DNA from: Flavobacterium commune
GTDB taxonomy: Bacteria > Bacteroidota > Bacteroidia > Flavobacteriales > Flavobacteriaceae
Assembly (NCBI RefSeq): GCF_001857965.1
Contig: NZ_CP017774.1
Span: forward strand, 2,976,001-3,040,000
Direction: 5' to 3'
DNA length: 64,000 nt
The notes under the pieces are model-generated. The model made no database searches. It saw only the letters and a program-made list of their open reading frames with translations, and was not told the origin of the DNA. The position numbers and the translations under genes were made by a program. The first letter of the stretch is position 1. Every line of letters starts with the position of its first letter. Shown piece by piece: positions 25,858 to 34,619 of this stretch.

Positions 25858-28395
25858 TTATTCTTTGAGGTTAAAAATTTCTGATTCAGGTGTTTTTAAC
25901 GCAATCATATTAGCCAGTAATCGATACGCTCCGGAAACTCCCATTGGCAATTCTCTAAACAAACTTAAACCGGTATAGATATATTGTCCTTTTCCGTAAG
26001 TAGCCACTAATAAAGCTCCTTTTTTAGGCGTTTCTCCTTTGTCATGTGATGATAGAATAGGGGTGAAGGCTGAGTCGAATTCATTTGGATAATACAACCC
26101 CTGTTCCTGTGTCCAGCCTTTAAAATCTTTTTGTGTAATTTGATTAGGATAATTCAAAATCGGATGATTTGGAGCAAGGAATTCCACTGTGGCATTTTCA
26201 TCGGTAACCCGGTCTTGGGATATTGTTAGTGGATAAGGTGCAATGTTATGAGGGATATTCGAATCGGGAGTATTGTATTGTACAATTAATGTTTTTCCTT
26301 TTTTTACAAATTCCAGCAATAGATGCTGTCTGATTTTTAATCCTGATAAAGTATTATAAGCGCGAATTCCAGTTATGATAACATCAAAATTGGTTAAGCT
26401 TCGGGAGTTAATTTCTTCAGGACTTAGTATGCTAACACTATATCCCATTTGGCTTAAGCATTCAGGAACTTCATCACCGGCACCCATGATGTAGCCAATT
26501 CTTTCATTGGTGGTTTTTAAATCGAGTTTTTTAAATTTGGCTTCAGCCGGCAATAAAACCTGCTGTTTGGAAATATGATCGTAATTGATGATAATTTGCT
26601 CTTTTTCCAGCTTTTTATTGTTGATGGTTACACTGCTTTTTGCTATTACTTCCGAAGGATTTTCCGGCGGAGTAACATCAAAATACAATGTTTTTTCCAT
26701 CTCTTTTTTTTCCAGACTGAAAGCAATTGTAGCTGGGGTTACCTGCCAGTTATCAGCTAATTCCAGTTGTACATTTCCTTCGATATTGTCTTTTCCGGCC
26801 TTAACCTGAACGGCCATTTTTTTAGTTTTTCCGTCGTTAAAAAAAGAAACCTGATCTAGTATTTTAGTGCTGGCATCAGGTATAATGTCGAGATAATTAT
26901 ACATTTCTCCTTTTACTTTGTCATTGTATTTATAGACAACATCACGCTCAAATGGAATGATAATATCATTTATTTTAATGTTAAATTGAATTTTAACCTC
27001 TCTTATAATATCCGGAATTCCAATGTTTTGTTGCTCAGTAACCTCATACATTCCGGTTGTTCCTTTGTTTTTGAGCCAATAAGGTTGGCTGTATTCTAAA
27101 TTTTCGTCTAATTCTAAATCAATAGTAGTTTTTTCGGCAATATTGGTGCTTAATTTTGTATTTAAAATAATGTTTTTTTGATTAGGAAAAAGACTGATGC
27201 CACTTAATTCCATTGGAATAGCACTTCGGTTAATGGCTTCCAGTTTTAATTTGACAGTACTTCCGGGAGTGGCTTGTTGTACGTTGGAAACGGCTTCCAG
27301 ATACAAACCACTACAGCCGGCAATAATATTTTTTAGCTCTTCTAATTTTATGGATTTCCAATGATTTTCGTCTAAAGAAGCTATCATTTGGTAGGTTTTA
27401 ATTAAATCAGGAAGTGATGCCGAAGGATTAGAAAAATTGAATTTCGATTCAATTTGGTTAAGTAATTCTCCAATTGCTTTTCCGCCTTTTACGCGATTCC
27501 AGCTCGTGTCAATGCCATCAAAAATATTCGATTTATTGTTTAATTTTTCGCCGTTAATTAGTTCCAAATATTCCGTATCCTGACCACGACTGCCTGTACT
27601 TCCAAAACCCTGAGATTTATGGCTGCTTCTGCTTAAAGCTGCAATTTCCTGATTGGATTTTCCTGTTTCGGCATAATAAACACCGGTTTCCATACTAATA
27701 AATTTGGATTTATCAGCCTGGTCAAATTTTTCCTGATTTCCGTAAAACCAAATGGAAGGATTAAAGAATAAACGTTTGGGTTGCCAGGTACTAAACCATT
27801 TTAGCTGCTCTGGGAAACGTTTTGGATTATTGGCTAGTTTAAAACTTTCAACACTTAAAATTGCCGAAGCGGTATGATGGCCGTGGGTCGTTCCTGAGGT
27901 GCGATGGTCAAAACGATTGATGATAACATCAGGTTGGAATTTTCGAATTGTCCAAACCACATCGGCCAAAACTTTTTCACGATCCCAAATTTCGAAAGTC
28001 TCATTCGGGTTTTTAGAAAAACCAAAATCATTGGCACGGGAAAAAAATTGTTCTCCACCATCAATTTTTCGGGCTTCAATCAATTCCTGAGTACGAATTA
28101 CACCTAATAATTCTCTTAATTCAGGTCCTATTAAATTTTGTCCTCCATCGCCGCGGGTTAATGATAAATAAGCAGTTCTTGCTTTTTTATCATTCGATAG
28201 ATAAGAAATTAATCGGGTGTTTTCGTCATCGGGATGTGCTGCAATGTAGAGAACGCTCCCTAGAAAATTCAGTTTTTGAATTTGGTTGTAAATTTCAACT
28301 GCATTCCATTTTTGTGGTTTTTGAGCTGATGTAAATTGAAAGAATAATAAGGATAGCAGAATAATTAAAAATCTATTTTCTAGTGTTTTTTGCAT
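25858..28395 (-). CDS. PIG-L family deacetylase with C-terminal extension
   Basis: I start at the ATG at 28395 (845 aa), giving the signal peptide MQKTLENRFLIILLSLLFFQ and cleavage near FTSAQ. The N-terminal PIG-L/LmbE domain has LYIAAHPDDENTRLISYLSND (His-Asp zinc site) and GTTHGHHTASAILS for the third ligand. The domain removes N-acetyl groups from GlcNAc-type substrates. A long beta-rich middle follows, and a C-terminal ThuA/GATase-like region (DVIITGIRAYNTLSGLKIRQHLLLEFVKKGKTLIVQYNT, split here). The whole protein is periplasmic or extracellular. The symporter downstream suggests import of the released product. Confidence 0.88.
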   Translation of the reverse strand: MQKTLENRFLIILLSLLFFQFTSAQKPQKWNAVEIYNQIQKLNFLGSVLYIAAHPDDENTRLISYLSNDKKARTAYLSLTRGDGGQNLIGPELRELLGVIRTQELIEARKIDGGEQFFSRANDFGFSKNPNETFEIWDREKVLADVVWTIRKFQPDVIINRFDHRTSGTTHGHHTASAILSVESFKLANNPKRFPEQLKWFSTWQPKRLFFNPSIWFYGNQEKFDQADKSKFISMETGVYYAETGKSNQEIAALSRSSHKSQGFGSTGSRGQDTEYLELINGEKLNNKSNIFDGIDTSWNRVKGGKAIGELLNQIESKFNFSNPSASLPDLIKTYQMIASLDENHWKSIKLEELKNIIAGCSGLYLEAVSNVQQATPGSTVKLKLEAINRSAIPMELSGISLFPNQKNIILNTKLSTNIAEKTTIDLELDENLEYSQPYWLKNKGTTGMYEVTEQQNIGIPDIIREVKIQFNIKINDIIIPFERDVVYKYNDKVKGEMYNYLDIIPDASTKILDQVSFFNDGKTKKMAVQVKAGKDNIEGNVQLELADNWQVTPATIAFSLEKKEMEKTLYFDVTPPENPSEVIAKSSVTINNKKLEKEQIIINYDHISKQQVLLPAEAKFKKLDLKTTNERIGYIMGAGDEVPECLSQMGYSVSILSPEEINSRSLTNFDVIITGIRAYNTLSGLKIRQHLLLEFVKKGKTLIVQYNTPDSNIPHNIAPYPLTISQDRVTDENATVEFLAPNHPILNYPNQITQKDFKGWTQEQGLYYPNEFDSAFTPILSSHDKGETPKKGALLVATYGKGQYIYTGLSLFRELPMGVSGAYRLLANMIALKTPESEIFNLKE

Positions 28396-28481
28396 AATTT
28401 TTCTCAATAAGCTCAAATGTAGTAATTATTTTTTTGGAATAAAATCATTATCGGGGGCTTTGTCCAATGCTTAACAAACAG

Positions 28482-28512
28482 AAAGGCGAATTCCAATTTG
28501 AAATTCGCCTTT
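28482..28512 (-). terminator. Terminator of the 28532-29047 gene
   Basis: AAAGGCGAATT pairs with AATTCGCCTTT around a short loop, 20 bp past the stop codon at 28532. Confidence 0.85.
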
Positions 28513-28531
28513 AATTTTTTGTATGATTTGA

Positions 28532-29047
28532 TTAACGGTTTCTGTGTCCGTAGTGATTTCCTCTATCGCGTCTGTCGTCTCTGTCATCTCTATCGTATCG
28601 ATCGTATCGATTTTTTGATTTATAGTTATCGGCATAACGGTTGTCATTATAACGACGACCTTCTACATATCTAGGGTGATAATTTCTATTATCATGATAT
28701 CTAACATTGTGATTGTTGAAATAAGCATAAGGACGATTTCCGTGGTAACCTCTCAAGGCAATTCGATGGGCACGATTCAAATCACAGCCTCTGTATTGTA
28801 CCGGAACGTATCTGGTGCGAACCCAATTTCCATTGTTTAAATAAACATACAAAGAGGCATTTACATCGTAATATGCTTCAATTTCAGGGATGTAATAAAA
28901 ATCTACATTTACATGGTTTTGAGGTACCCAGGCTGGTCTAACAACTACTGCCGGTGCTCCTATGTTTACATTAATTGAAACTTGTGCTTGTGAAGTACTT
29001 GCTGCAAATAAAATGATTCCTGTTGCGATTAATTTTAAAGTTCTCAT
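28532..29047 (-). CDS. Secreted Arg/Tyr/Asp-rich protein, paralogue A
   Basis: This 171-aa protein has a signal peptide (MRTLKLIATGIILFAASTSQAQ). It has the motif NVDFYYIPEIEAYYDVNASLYVYLNNGNWVRTRYVP, read here in pieces, followed by PVQYRGCDLNRAHRIALRGYHGNRPY. The C-terminal 60 residues are low complexity with repeated NRYDRYDRDDRDDRRDR. A paralogue lies upstream at 29477-29980 with the same start and core. I recognise the family as common in Flavobacteriia but unnamed. A sigma54-like promoter motif lies 64 bp upstream. Confidence 0.75.
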   Translation of the reverse strand: MRTLKLIATGIILFAASTSQAQVSINVNIGAPAVVVRPAWVPQNHVNVDFYYIPEIEAYYDVNASLYVYLNNGNWVRTRYVPVQYRGCDLNRAHRIALRGYHGNRPYAYFNNHNVRYHDNRNYHPRYVEGRRYNDNRYADNYKSKNRYDRYDRDDRDDRRDRGNHYGHRNR

Positions 29048-29110
29048 GATTTCTATATTTTAAAGTTACTTGGGGTTTATGATTTATTTTCTACTTATGT
29101 TAGTTGTTTT

Positions 29111-29126
29111 CAATTACTGTGCCAAA
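29111..29126 (-). promoter_or_regulatory. Sigma54-like promoter motif, upstream of paralogue A
   Basis: On the minus strand TTGGCAC-AGTAA-TTG (29125-29111) has the GG and TTG boxes of a -24/-12 promoter with correct spacing, although the -12 box is TTGA rather than TTGC. Farther upstream is GTTAAAACTAAGTTAAC, an imperfect palindrome shared with the 29368-29384 site. Confidence 0.5.
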
Positions 29127-29367
29127 AATATTTTGTTAACTTAGTTTTAACTTTTTTAATCTTAGATTGAAAAAAAGTATTCCAAAACATTCGTTGCTAT
29201 AAAACTTTTTTCTACGATTAATATTTCCTAAAAAACTAATATATTTTGTTTTTTAGTATGCAATTAAAGTCTTTTCGGATTTTTTTCTTTCTCTTTATTA
29301 TATCAGTATCGAATTGTTTTATCAATTTTTTTCTTTCTTTTTATAGAATAGTTTTTTTAGTATTTAA

Positions 29368-29384
29368 TTCAATTTGCGTGCCAA
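29368..29384 (-). promoter_or_regulatory. Sigma54-like promoter motif with no gene directly downstream
   Basis: TTGGCACG-CAAA-TTGAA on the minus strand is the closest match of the three to the YTGGCACGN4TTGCW consensus. The next 320 bases toward 29047 contain no ORF that I can support. It may drive a small RNA, provide a long leader for paralogue A, or be a relic of gene duplication. An upstream GTTAAAATTATGTTAAC matches the palindrome at the 29111 site. Confidence 0.45.
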
Positions 29385-29431
29385 TATTGTTTTTGTTAAC
29401 ATAATTTTAACTATTTAAAATAGCTTAAAAA

Positions 29432-29456
29432 AAAGAAACGCAGTTAGCGTTTCTTT
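29432..29456 (-). terminator. Terminator of the 29477-29980 gene
   Basis: AAAGAAACGC pairs with GCGTTTCTTT around a 5-nt loop, with T/A runs either side. The gap 29048-29476 also holds two sigma54-like motifs and is otherwise AT-rich and empty. Confidence 0.85.
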
Positions 29457-29476
29457 AGTATTTGAGGAGTTAAAAT

Positions 29477-29980
29477 TTAACGTTTATTATTTCCGTGACC
29501 TCCACCCTGATTCTGTTTGTTGTTCCCGGAATTATTTTTGTTAGGGTGGTTTCCTTTGCTATAATTAAAATCACGTTTGTTGTCGTGTTTGTAATCGTAG
29601 TGCTTCCCTATATTTTTTTGTGGTTTACCTTTATATCCTTTATAATATTTTGCTTTGTGAGCTTTATAATGAATATAAGGTTTTTTTCCGTGATAATCCG
29701 TTAAGACTACTTTGTAACCTCGATACAAGTCATAATTTCGGTAGTGTACAGGAAGCTGTCTTGAACGAATCCATCTTCCGTTTCCAAAATAAATAAATTG
29801 CGAAAGACGAATGTCATAATAAGCCTGAATGTCAGGAATATAATAGAAATTTACATTCGAATATCCTGCAGGTCCCCAAGCTGGCGGAGCTCCAATGTTT
29901 ACATTGACTGAAACCTGAGCCTGTGTGGCACTCGTTACTAATAATATAATTCCTGCTGCGATTAATTTTAAAGTTTTCAT
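29477..29980 (-). CDS. Secreted Lys/Asn/Gly-rich protein, paralogue B
   Basis: This 167-aa protein has a signal peptide almost identical to paralogue A (MKTLKLIAAGIILLVTSATQAQ). It shares the core VNVNIGAPPAWGP, NVNFYYIPDIQAYYDI, IYFGNGRWIRSRQLPVHYRNYDLYRGYKVV and DYHGKKPY. The C-terminal tail is Lys/Asn/Gly-rich (NNSGNNKQNQGGGHGNNKR), unlike the Arg/Asp tail of paralogue A. The two appear to be a tandem duplication whose tails diverged. Function is unknown. A sigma54-like motif lies about 45 bp upstream. Confidence 0.75.
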   Translation of the reverse strand: MKTLKLIAAGIILLVTSATQAQVSVNVNIGAPPAWGPAGYSNVNFYYIPDIQAYYDIRLSQFIYFGNGRWIRSRQLPVHYRNYDLYRGYKVVLTDYHGKKPYIHYKAHKAKYYKGYKGKPQKNIGKHYDYKHDNKRDFNYSKGNHPNKNNSGNNKQNQGGGHGNNKR

Positions 29981-30023
29981 AATTCTATTTTTTTAGGGTT
30001 ATTCAATTCTTTAGATTCCAAAA

Positions 30024-30040
30024 GCCAATTATTGTGCCAA
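30024..30040 (-). promoter_or_regulatory. Sigma54-like promoter motif, upstream of paralogue B
   Basis: TTGGCAC-AATAA-TTGGC on the minus strand (30040-30024) has the -24 and -12 boxes at standard spacing. It is followed by a leader of about 30 nt before the ATG at 29980. Together with the site upstream of paralogue A this suggests shared RpoN control. Confidence 0.5.
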
Positions 30041-30073
30041 AAAAGCTATTGAATGTTTAAATTTGAGTTTAAC

Positions 30074-30107
30074 AAAACAGCTCATCCTTTTGGAATGAGC
30101 TGTTTTT
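30074..30107 (-). terminator. Terminator of the 30128-30436 gene
   Basis: AAAACAGCTCAT pairs with ATGAGCTGTTTT and a T-run follows. Confidence 0.88.
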
Positions 30108-30127
30108 AGCTTGTATTTTATTGATTA

Positions 30128-30436
30128 TTAAAGCAATAGGATTAATATCAGAATGATAATAATTATAGCACCAACAGATAAATAAACACCATGACCAGAT
30201 GCTTTTAAATTGTTTTTAATGGTTTTAACTTCTGTTCTTAATTCTTTTTTTTCAGAAGAAGATAAGTTTGACTTATCCATTTCTTTGATTTCATTTAATC
30301 GATTGAGCATCGTTTTAACTTCTGCAGGAATTTCTTTTGGCGTATCAGAAGTGTTTTTTTCTGTTGCATAGGTGCCGGTAGGTAGTACGCATATTGACAG
30401 TATCATTACCATCAAATAAAAGTTTAGTTTTTTCAT
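30128..30436 (-). CDS. Small secreted/membrane helical protein
   Basis: This 102-aa protein has an N-terminal signal sequence (MKKLNFYLMVMILSICVLPTGTYA). Next comes a charged helical middle (PAEVKTMLNRLNEIKEMDKSNLSSSEKKELRTEVKTIKNNLK) and a very hydrophobic C-terminus (YLSVGAIIIIILILILLL). It may be tail-anchored, with the helix in the periplasm. I recall this as a recurrent short family in Flavobacterium with unknown role. It has its own terminator. Confidence 0.7.
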   Translation of the reverse strand: MKKLNFYLMVMILSICVLPTGTYATEKNTSDTPKEIPAEVKTMLNRLNEIKEMDKSNLSSSEKKELRTEVKTIKNNLKASGHGVYLSVGAIIIIILILILLL

Positions 30437-30526
30437 ATTTAAAAAAATTAGATTAAAATTGATATTTCTTTCTATAAAGATACTGATTAATTAATTGGTA
30501 ATCAATTAATAAGGTTTTCTTTTCTT

Positions 30527-32344
30527 TTATTTGAAAGATATTGTTTTTGGTTTTGCCAATTCAAAATTTTGAAATCCAAAATCAGTAGTTTCAAACGCAT
30601 TTGTTTTGAAAATATTATCTCCCTGAAACGGAATATTAGGATAATAAGCTATAGATAATTGAAAGGCACTAAATACTAAATAATCATTGTTAATAATGGC
30701 TCCTATCCCAATTTTTGAATAGGTTTTGTTAGTGTGAATTGGATTGTTCTTATTGCCCAATACTGCGATGGAATAATTAAAATAGGGATTGAAACGAAAT
30801 CCCCAAATTGACTTTGGGGAGTACGATTGAGTTTGTAAAGTAAATATTAGTTTTTGAGTACCGTAAACAGGACTGTTAAATCCTTGAATACCATTATTTT
30901 CGTTTATAGTTAGTAAATCGCCTAAGCTTTTTTCTCTATTGATACCAATGATTATTTGAGGTTTGATAAATTGTCTGAATTTCCAATTTCCAATTTCGAT
31001 GATATTAGTGAAATAATTAGCTTGAAAACTGATGGCACTCTGTTCCTTTTTAGCTTGTTTAAAAAAACTGCCTACCTCAAAATTGGTACTTAAAAATCCC
31101 CATGAATGGTAATTGCCAAAAGATATCTGAGCTCCTAAATAAGGACTCCATTTTGAATTTTTGTACCGATAACCACCCGTTATTCCGTAGATCCGTCCTA
31201 CAGGTACGTCTTCCGTTTGTCCGTTTTTAAAAATGTAACGGTCTTCAATAAATTGTCTGGTGTTGATTCCTATTCCCGTTAAAAGTAATTTTTCAGAGTC
31301 ATAAAAATCTGTTGGATCTAATGTTTCTGAAGGTTCAATTAGATAATTTAAGTTTGAAAAACAGGCGGCAATAATCAAATTGGTTGTACGTTCTGTAATG
31401 GTGTCTGCTTTGATAATACGAAAAGCTCTTCCAGCCCAAAAAATATGATTGTTGTATTTGAAATTTTGGGAGATATAGTTTTCCTCTACATCCTGAATAC
31501 TGTCTTTTAGGTAATTTTGATTAAGTGCAATTCCGGCTGCCCATTTGGTTAATGGAGAATAAAAAGGACGTTCGATAGTAATGCCTTTAGAATAATAACG
31601 ATCAAAATCGACACTATATTTTACTTCGGTTCTAATGAATGAATTTTTGATATTAGGAATCAGATAACTAATATTATTGGCCTCTTTTCCATCACTTTTT
31701 CGATTGGAGTAGTAATAATCTAATTGATGTCCCAATCCGAAAAAATTACGTTCTTTGAGTCCCAATCCTGTTTTTGAATTTGAAATATTGAATTTAGGTA
31801 TTGAACTCCAGGAGTCCAGAACGCGAACAAAAACATCTACAGAATCTGATTTTGGAGCTGCTAATTTCTCGGTAATAGTTACCCTGTTTATAAAGTTTTG
31901 AGCTCTTAAAATACGTTCGGATTCTTTTATTTCAAGTAAGCTGTAACGCTTGTTTTTTGAAAAAAGCAATAAGTTTCTTATCGCTATTTTTTTTGATTTC
32001 AGATGCGCCCGGTTTCCTGTTCTCTCGGACCAGTTTTTAGGGATTTTGTCAATATCACTATCTGAATATCCAAATGGATCAAGTGTAGTAATAATAATAT
32101 TTCGAATGATTTTGCCCTCTACCTTTAAATGCTTTGGAACAATAATCTTTTTTTTGATCTTTTGAGACTTTGCAGGCTTGAATACTAAGCGATGAAAAAA
32201 TTTAGCCGTTTTGTTTTTCGGTGGAGTTACAATGCCACTAAGTACAGTACTACTGTCTTTTGGTATTAGTTTGTCTTGCGAAAATAAAAATTGGTGACAA
32301 AGGAAAATTATAGCATAAACAGTTATTTTATGATTAAATAGCAT
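30527..32344 (-). CDS. BamA/TamA-like outer-membrane beta-barrel protein
   Basis: This 605-aa protein has a signal peptide (MLFNHKITVYAIIFLCHQFLFSQ). An N-terminal POTRA-like region (about 70-180) includes GKIIRNIIITTLDPFGYSDSD and YSLLEIKESERILRAQNFINRVTI. It is followed by a long set of alternating beta strands with turns such as SIPKFNISNSKTGLGLKERNFFGLGHQLDYYY. The chain ends in a strand with Phe near the end. This matches the Omp85-like layout, but the exact branch is uncertain. It likely helps insert or export an outer-membrane substrate. Confidence 0.7.
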   Translation of the reverse strand: MLFNHKITVYAIIFLCHQFLFSQDKLIPKDSSTVLSGIVTPPKNKTAKFFHRLVFKPAKSQKIKKKIIVPKHLKVEGKIIRNIIITTLDPFGYSDSDIDKIPKNWSERTGNRAHLKSKKIAIRNLLLFSKNKRYSLLEIKESERILRAQNFINRVTITEKLAAPKSDSVDVFVRVLDSWSSIPKFNISNSKTGLGLKERNFFGLGHQLDYYYSNRKSDGKEANNISYLIPNIKNSFIRTEVKYSVDFDRYYSKGITIERPFYSPLTKWAAGIALNQNYLKDSIQDVEENYISQNFKYNNHIFWAGRAFRIIKADTITERTTNLIIAACFSNLNYLIEPSETLDPTDFYDSEKLLLTGIGINTRQFIEDRYIFKNGQTEDVPVGRIYGITGGYRYKNSKWSPYLGAQISFGNYHSWGFLSTNFEVGSFFKQAKKEQSAISFQANYFTNIIEIGNWKFRQFIKPQIIIGINREKSLGDLLTINENNGIQGFNSPVYGTQKLIFTLQTQSYSPKSIWGFRFNPYFNYSIAVLGNKNNPIHTNKTYSKIGIGAIINNDYLVFSAFQLSIAYYPNIPFQGDNIFKTNAFETTDFGFQNFELAKPKTISFK

Positions 32345-32428
32345 GATAGGATTGTTTAAAAGGTTTTATAAAAGTTACCTTTCCTATAAAGTTACTTATA
32401 AATACCTTATAAACTGTTTTTTATGCAA

Positions 32429-32968
32429 TTAATCTGTAAATTCTTTCTCCTCATGTAGATTAGGAAGTATAGAAACTCCTTTTTGAAAAAACAGATTGTT
32501 GGGGTAAATAACTATTTCTCCATCTTTGTTTTTTATGGTTACATGAAAAGCCCCAATATCTTCAATTTCGCCTATAATAGGAAAATCTTTGTCTAAAATT
32601 TGAATTACATCGCCAATTTTAAAGGGAAAAGAAAAGAATAAGATGACACCTGCGGTAATATTGCTCAAAATAGACCATTGGGCAATCATAACAACACCGG
32701 CCACCCCTATGACTGTTGCGACCGAAGCAATTCCTGAAATAATTTCTTTTGAACTTACTCCCCAAATAATAATAAAAGCAATAGCTGCCAGAATATTTAT
32801 CAGTAAGTGAATGTATTTAATAACTAAATTAGTTCTGTTTTCAATGATATGAGTGCTTTTAGCAAATTTGCGGACTAATTTTGTGGATGTAATTCGTAAA
32901 ATAATCAGAATTAATACTACTATACCGCTGGCAATTGACTCGGTTGTAAAATTATTTAGAAAATTCAT
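32429..32968 (-). CDS. Small mechanosensitive channel (MscS family)
   Basis: The 179-aa product is a short MscS-like channel. Three TM helices fill roughly the first 105 residues. The pore-lining helix VATVIGVAGVVMIAQWSILSNITAGVILFFSFPFKIGDVIQI (read in parts) leads into the beta domain IGEIEDIGAFHVTIKNKDGEIVIYPNNLFFQKGVSIL. It lacks the large C-terminal vestibule of E. coli MscS. It probably releases solutes under osmotic downshock. Confidence 0.9.
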   Translation of the reverse strand: MNFLNNFTTESIASGIVVLILIILRITSTKLVRKFAKSTHIIENRTNLVIKYIHLLINILAAIAFIIIWGVSSKEIISGIASVATVIGVAGVVMIAQWSILSNITAGVILFFSFPFKIGDVIQILDKDFPIIGEIEDIGAFHVTIKNKDGEIVIYPNNLFFQKGVSILPNLHEEKEFTD

Positions 32969-32979
32969 TTGTTTCGTTT

Positions 32980-33564
32980 TTAAGCTAAATTACTCAAATA
33001 TTGATATACTTTATCTACCGGAAGTCCAATAACATTGGCATAAGACCCCTCTATTTTTGCAACTCCCACAAAACCAATCCATTCCTGAATTCCGTAAGCA
33101 CCAGCTTTATCAAAAGGTTTGTAATTTTCGATATAATACCTAATTGCTTCATCGCTTAATTCATTGAAAGTAACTTTGGTTATTTCGTATATAACTTCTG
33201 TTTTTGTATTGGTTTTAAAACAAACCGAGGTAATTACTTCGTGAGTAGCATTTGATAATGATTTTAAAATTTCAAAAGCGTCTTCTTTGTCTTTTGGTTT
33301 ACCCAAGGCTTTTTCGTTGTGCCAAACAAGAGTATCGCTGGTAACCAAAACTTCGTTGTCTTTTAGTTCACCATCAAAAGCAGCGGCTTTTAATTCGGCC
33401 AGATAATTAGTGATTGCCTCTCTTTTTAATTCCGGAGGAAATATTTCTTCAATTTCTTTTAATCGAATTTCAAAATCCAAATCCAAATCTTTGAAAAACT
33501 GCTGTCTTCTGGGTGAACCCGAAGCTAATATGATTTGATAGTTTTTTAATTTATTTCGAAGCAT
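32980..33564 (-). CDS. maf: Maf-like nucleotide pyrophosphatase
   Basis: This 194-aa protein has the Maf signatures ILASGSPRRQQFFKDL, EALVTSDTLVWHNEKALGKPKDKEDA (here EVLVTSD...), and DKAGAYGIQEWIGFVGVAKIEGSYANVIGLPV. Maf proteins hydrolyse dTTP/UTP or modified nucleotides and slow septation when overproduced. The start overlaps the end of the UbiA-like gene by 14 bp, so the two are coupled. Confidence 0.95.
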   Translation of the reverse strand: MLRNKLKNYQIILASGSPRRQQFFKDLDLDFEIRLKEIEEIFPPELKREAITNYLAELKAAAFDGELKDNEVLVTSDTLVWHNEKALGKPKDKEDAFEILKSLSNATHEVITSVCFKTNTKTEVIYEITKVTFNELSDEAIRYYIENYKPFDKAGAYGIQEWIGFVGVAKIEGSYANVIGLPVDKVYQYLSNLA

Positions 33565-34483
33565 GATATTGTATATTTAAAGTGATAAACAGAATAGATA
33601 AAATTCCGAAAAATAAGATCCATTTCAGGACTTTACTCAATTTCTGAAAGTCGGTTTTTGATTGTGAATTCCAAATTTTAATGCTAAAATAGAGAATAGG
33701 TCCTAAAACAAATAACAAACTATAAATGGTGGCTGCAATCAAATTATTAGTCACCAAATAATTATTGATGTAAATAAGCAGGATAATTGCAGGAATAAAG
33801 CTTAAAGCAAAAACTAATTTTGTTGTTTTTTGAACGCCCAAAACAATTGCTAAGGTGCGCATTCCTTGTTTAGAATCGCCGTCGAAATCTTCTAAATCTT
33901 TAACAATTTCACGTAATAAATTGATGATAAAAGCAAAAATAGCATAGTCTAAAAGAATTGAAAACATACTAGCCATTATTTCCTTATTGGTAGTGTCAGT
34001 TGCCGGAAAAATGTCGAAAATCCCAATGATAATAACACTTAATGACAATAACAAAGCCACAACTATATTGCCCAAAAGTGGCATTTGTTTTAAACTGGTA
34101 GCATAAATATATAAAGTTGCAGCAATTAGAACAAAAATCGCTGCAAAATTAGGTCGCATGATTACATTGGATAAATAAAATCCAATAGCAACTCCACTAA
34201 TATTTAATAAGGCATAAATATTATAAGCCTGGTTTTCCGAAATAAATTTACCTACAATGACCTTATTCGGTTTGTTTTCTTTGTCGGTTTCCTGATCAAA
34301 AATATCATTGATTACATAACCCGCCGCCGCGATTAAAACTGTACTTAAAACCAATAGACCGTATTGCCAATCAGCCAGGGCCAAATCAATTTTTTGTAAT
34401 TTCAAAAAACCATATCTGAAAATGATTTGCATCAAGGCTAGCATCAACAGGTTTTTGTATCTAATGAGATTTAGGAAGGACAT
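33551..34483 (-). CDS. UbiA-family prenyltransferase (GGGP synthase-like)
   Basis: This 310-aa membrane enzyme has 8-9 TM helices. The first Asp-rich site is NDIFDQETDKENKPNKVIVG and the second is REIVKDLEDFDGDSKQGMRTLAIVLG, which bind prenyl diphosphate through Mg2+. In Flavobacteriia the gene between maf and kdsC is usually annotated as geranylgeranylglycerol-phosphate geranylgeranyltransferase; the real substrate is unproven. It is part of the operon from 35904 to 32980. Confidence 0.88.
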   Translation of the reverse strand: MSFLNLIRYKNLLMLALMQIIFRYGFLKLQKIDLALADWQYGLLVLSTVLIAAAGYVINDIFDQETDKENKPNKVIVGKFISENQAYNIYALLNISGVAIGFYLSNVIMRPNFAAIFVLIAATLYIYATSLKQMPLLGNIVVALLLSLSVIIIGIFDIFPATDTTNKEIMASMFSILLDYAIFAFIINLLREIVKDLEDFDGDSKQGMRTLAIVLGVQKTTKLVFALSFIPAIILLIYINNYLVTNNLIAATIYSLLFVLGPILYFSIKIWNSQSKTDFQKLSKVLKWILFFGILSILFITLNIQYHASK

Positions 34484-34489
34484 GGGTTA

Positions 34490-34613
34490 GAAGTTAGAAG
34501 TTAGGAGTAGGGAGTTGGAAGCTAGAAGCTAGAAGTTGGAAGATTTCAGAAAACAGAAAGCAGGAGGCGTAATACAGATTTTAAAAAACTTCTGGCTTCC
34601 AACTTCTAGCTTC
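34490..34613. repeat. GAAGTTA-type heptad repeat forming an 18-bp inverted repeat
   Basis: The spacer between kdsC-like and ubiA-like genes contains tandem variants of GTTAGAA / GCTAGAA. GAAGCTAGAAGTTGGAAG (34525-34542) has its exact complement at 34596-34613. The same family occurs at 38561-38633 and 40944-40997. It could act as a terminator or insulating hairpin within the operon. Confidence 0.75.
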
Positions 34614-34619
34614 CCACTT

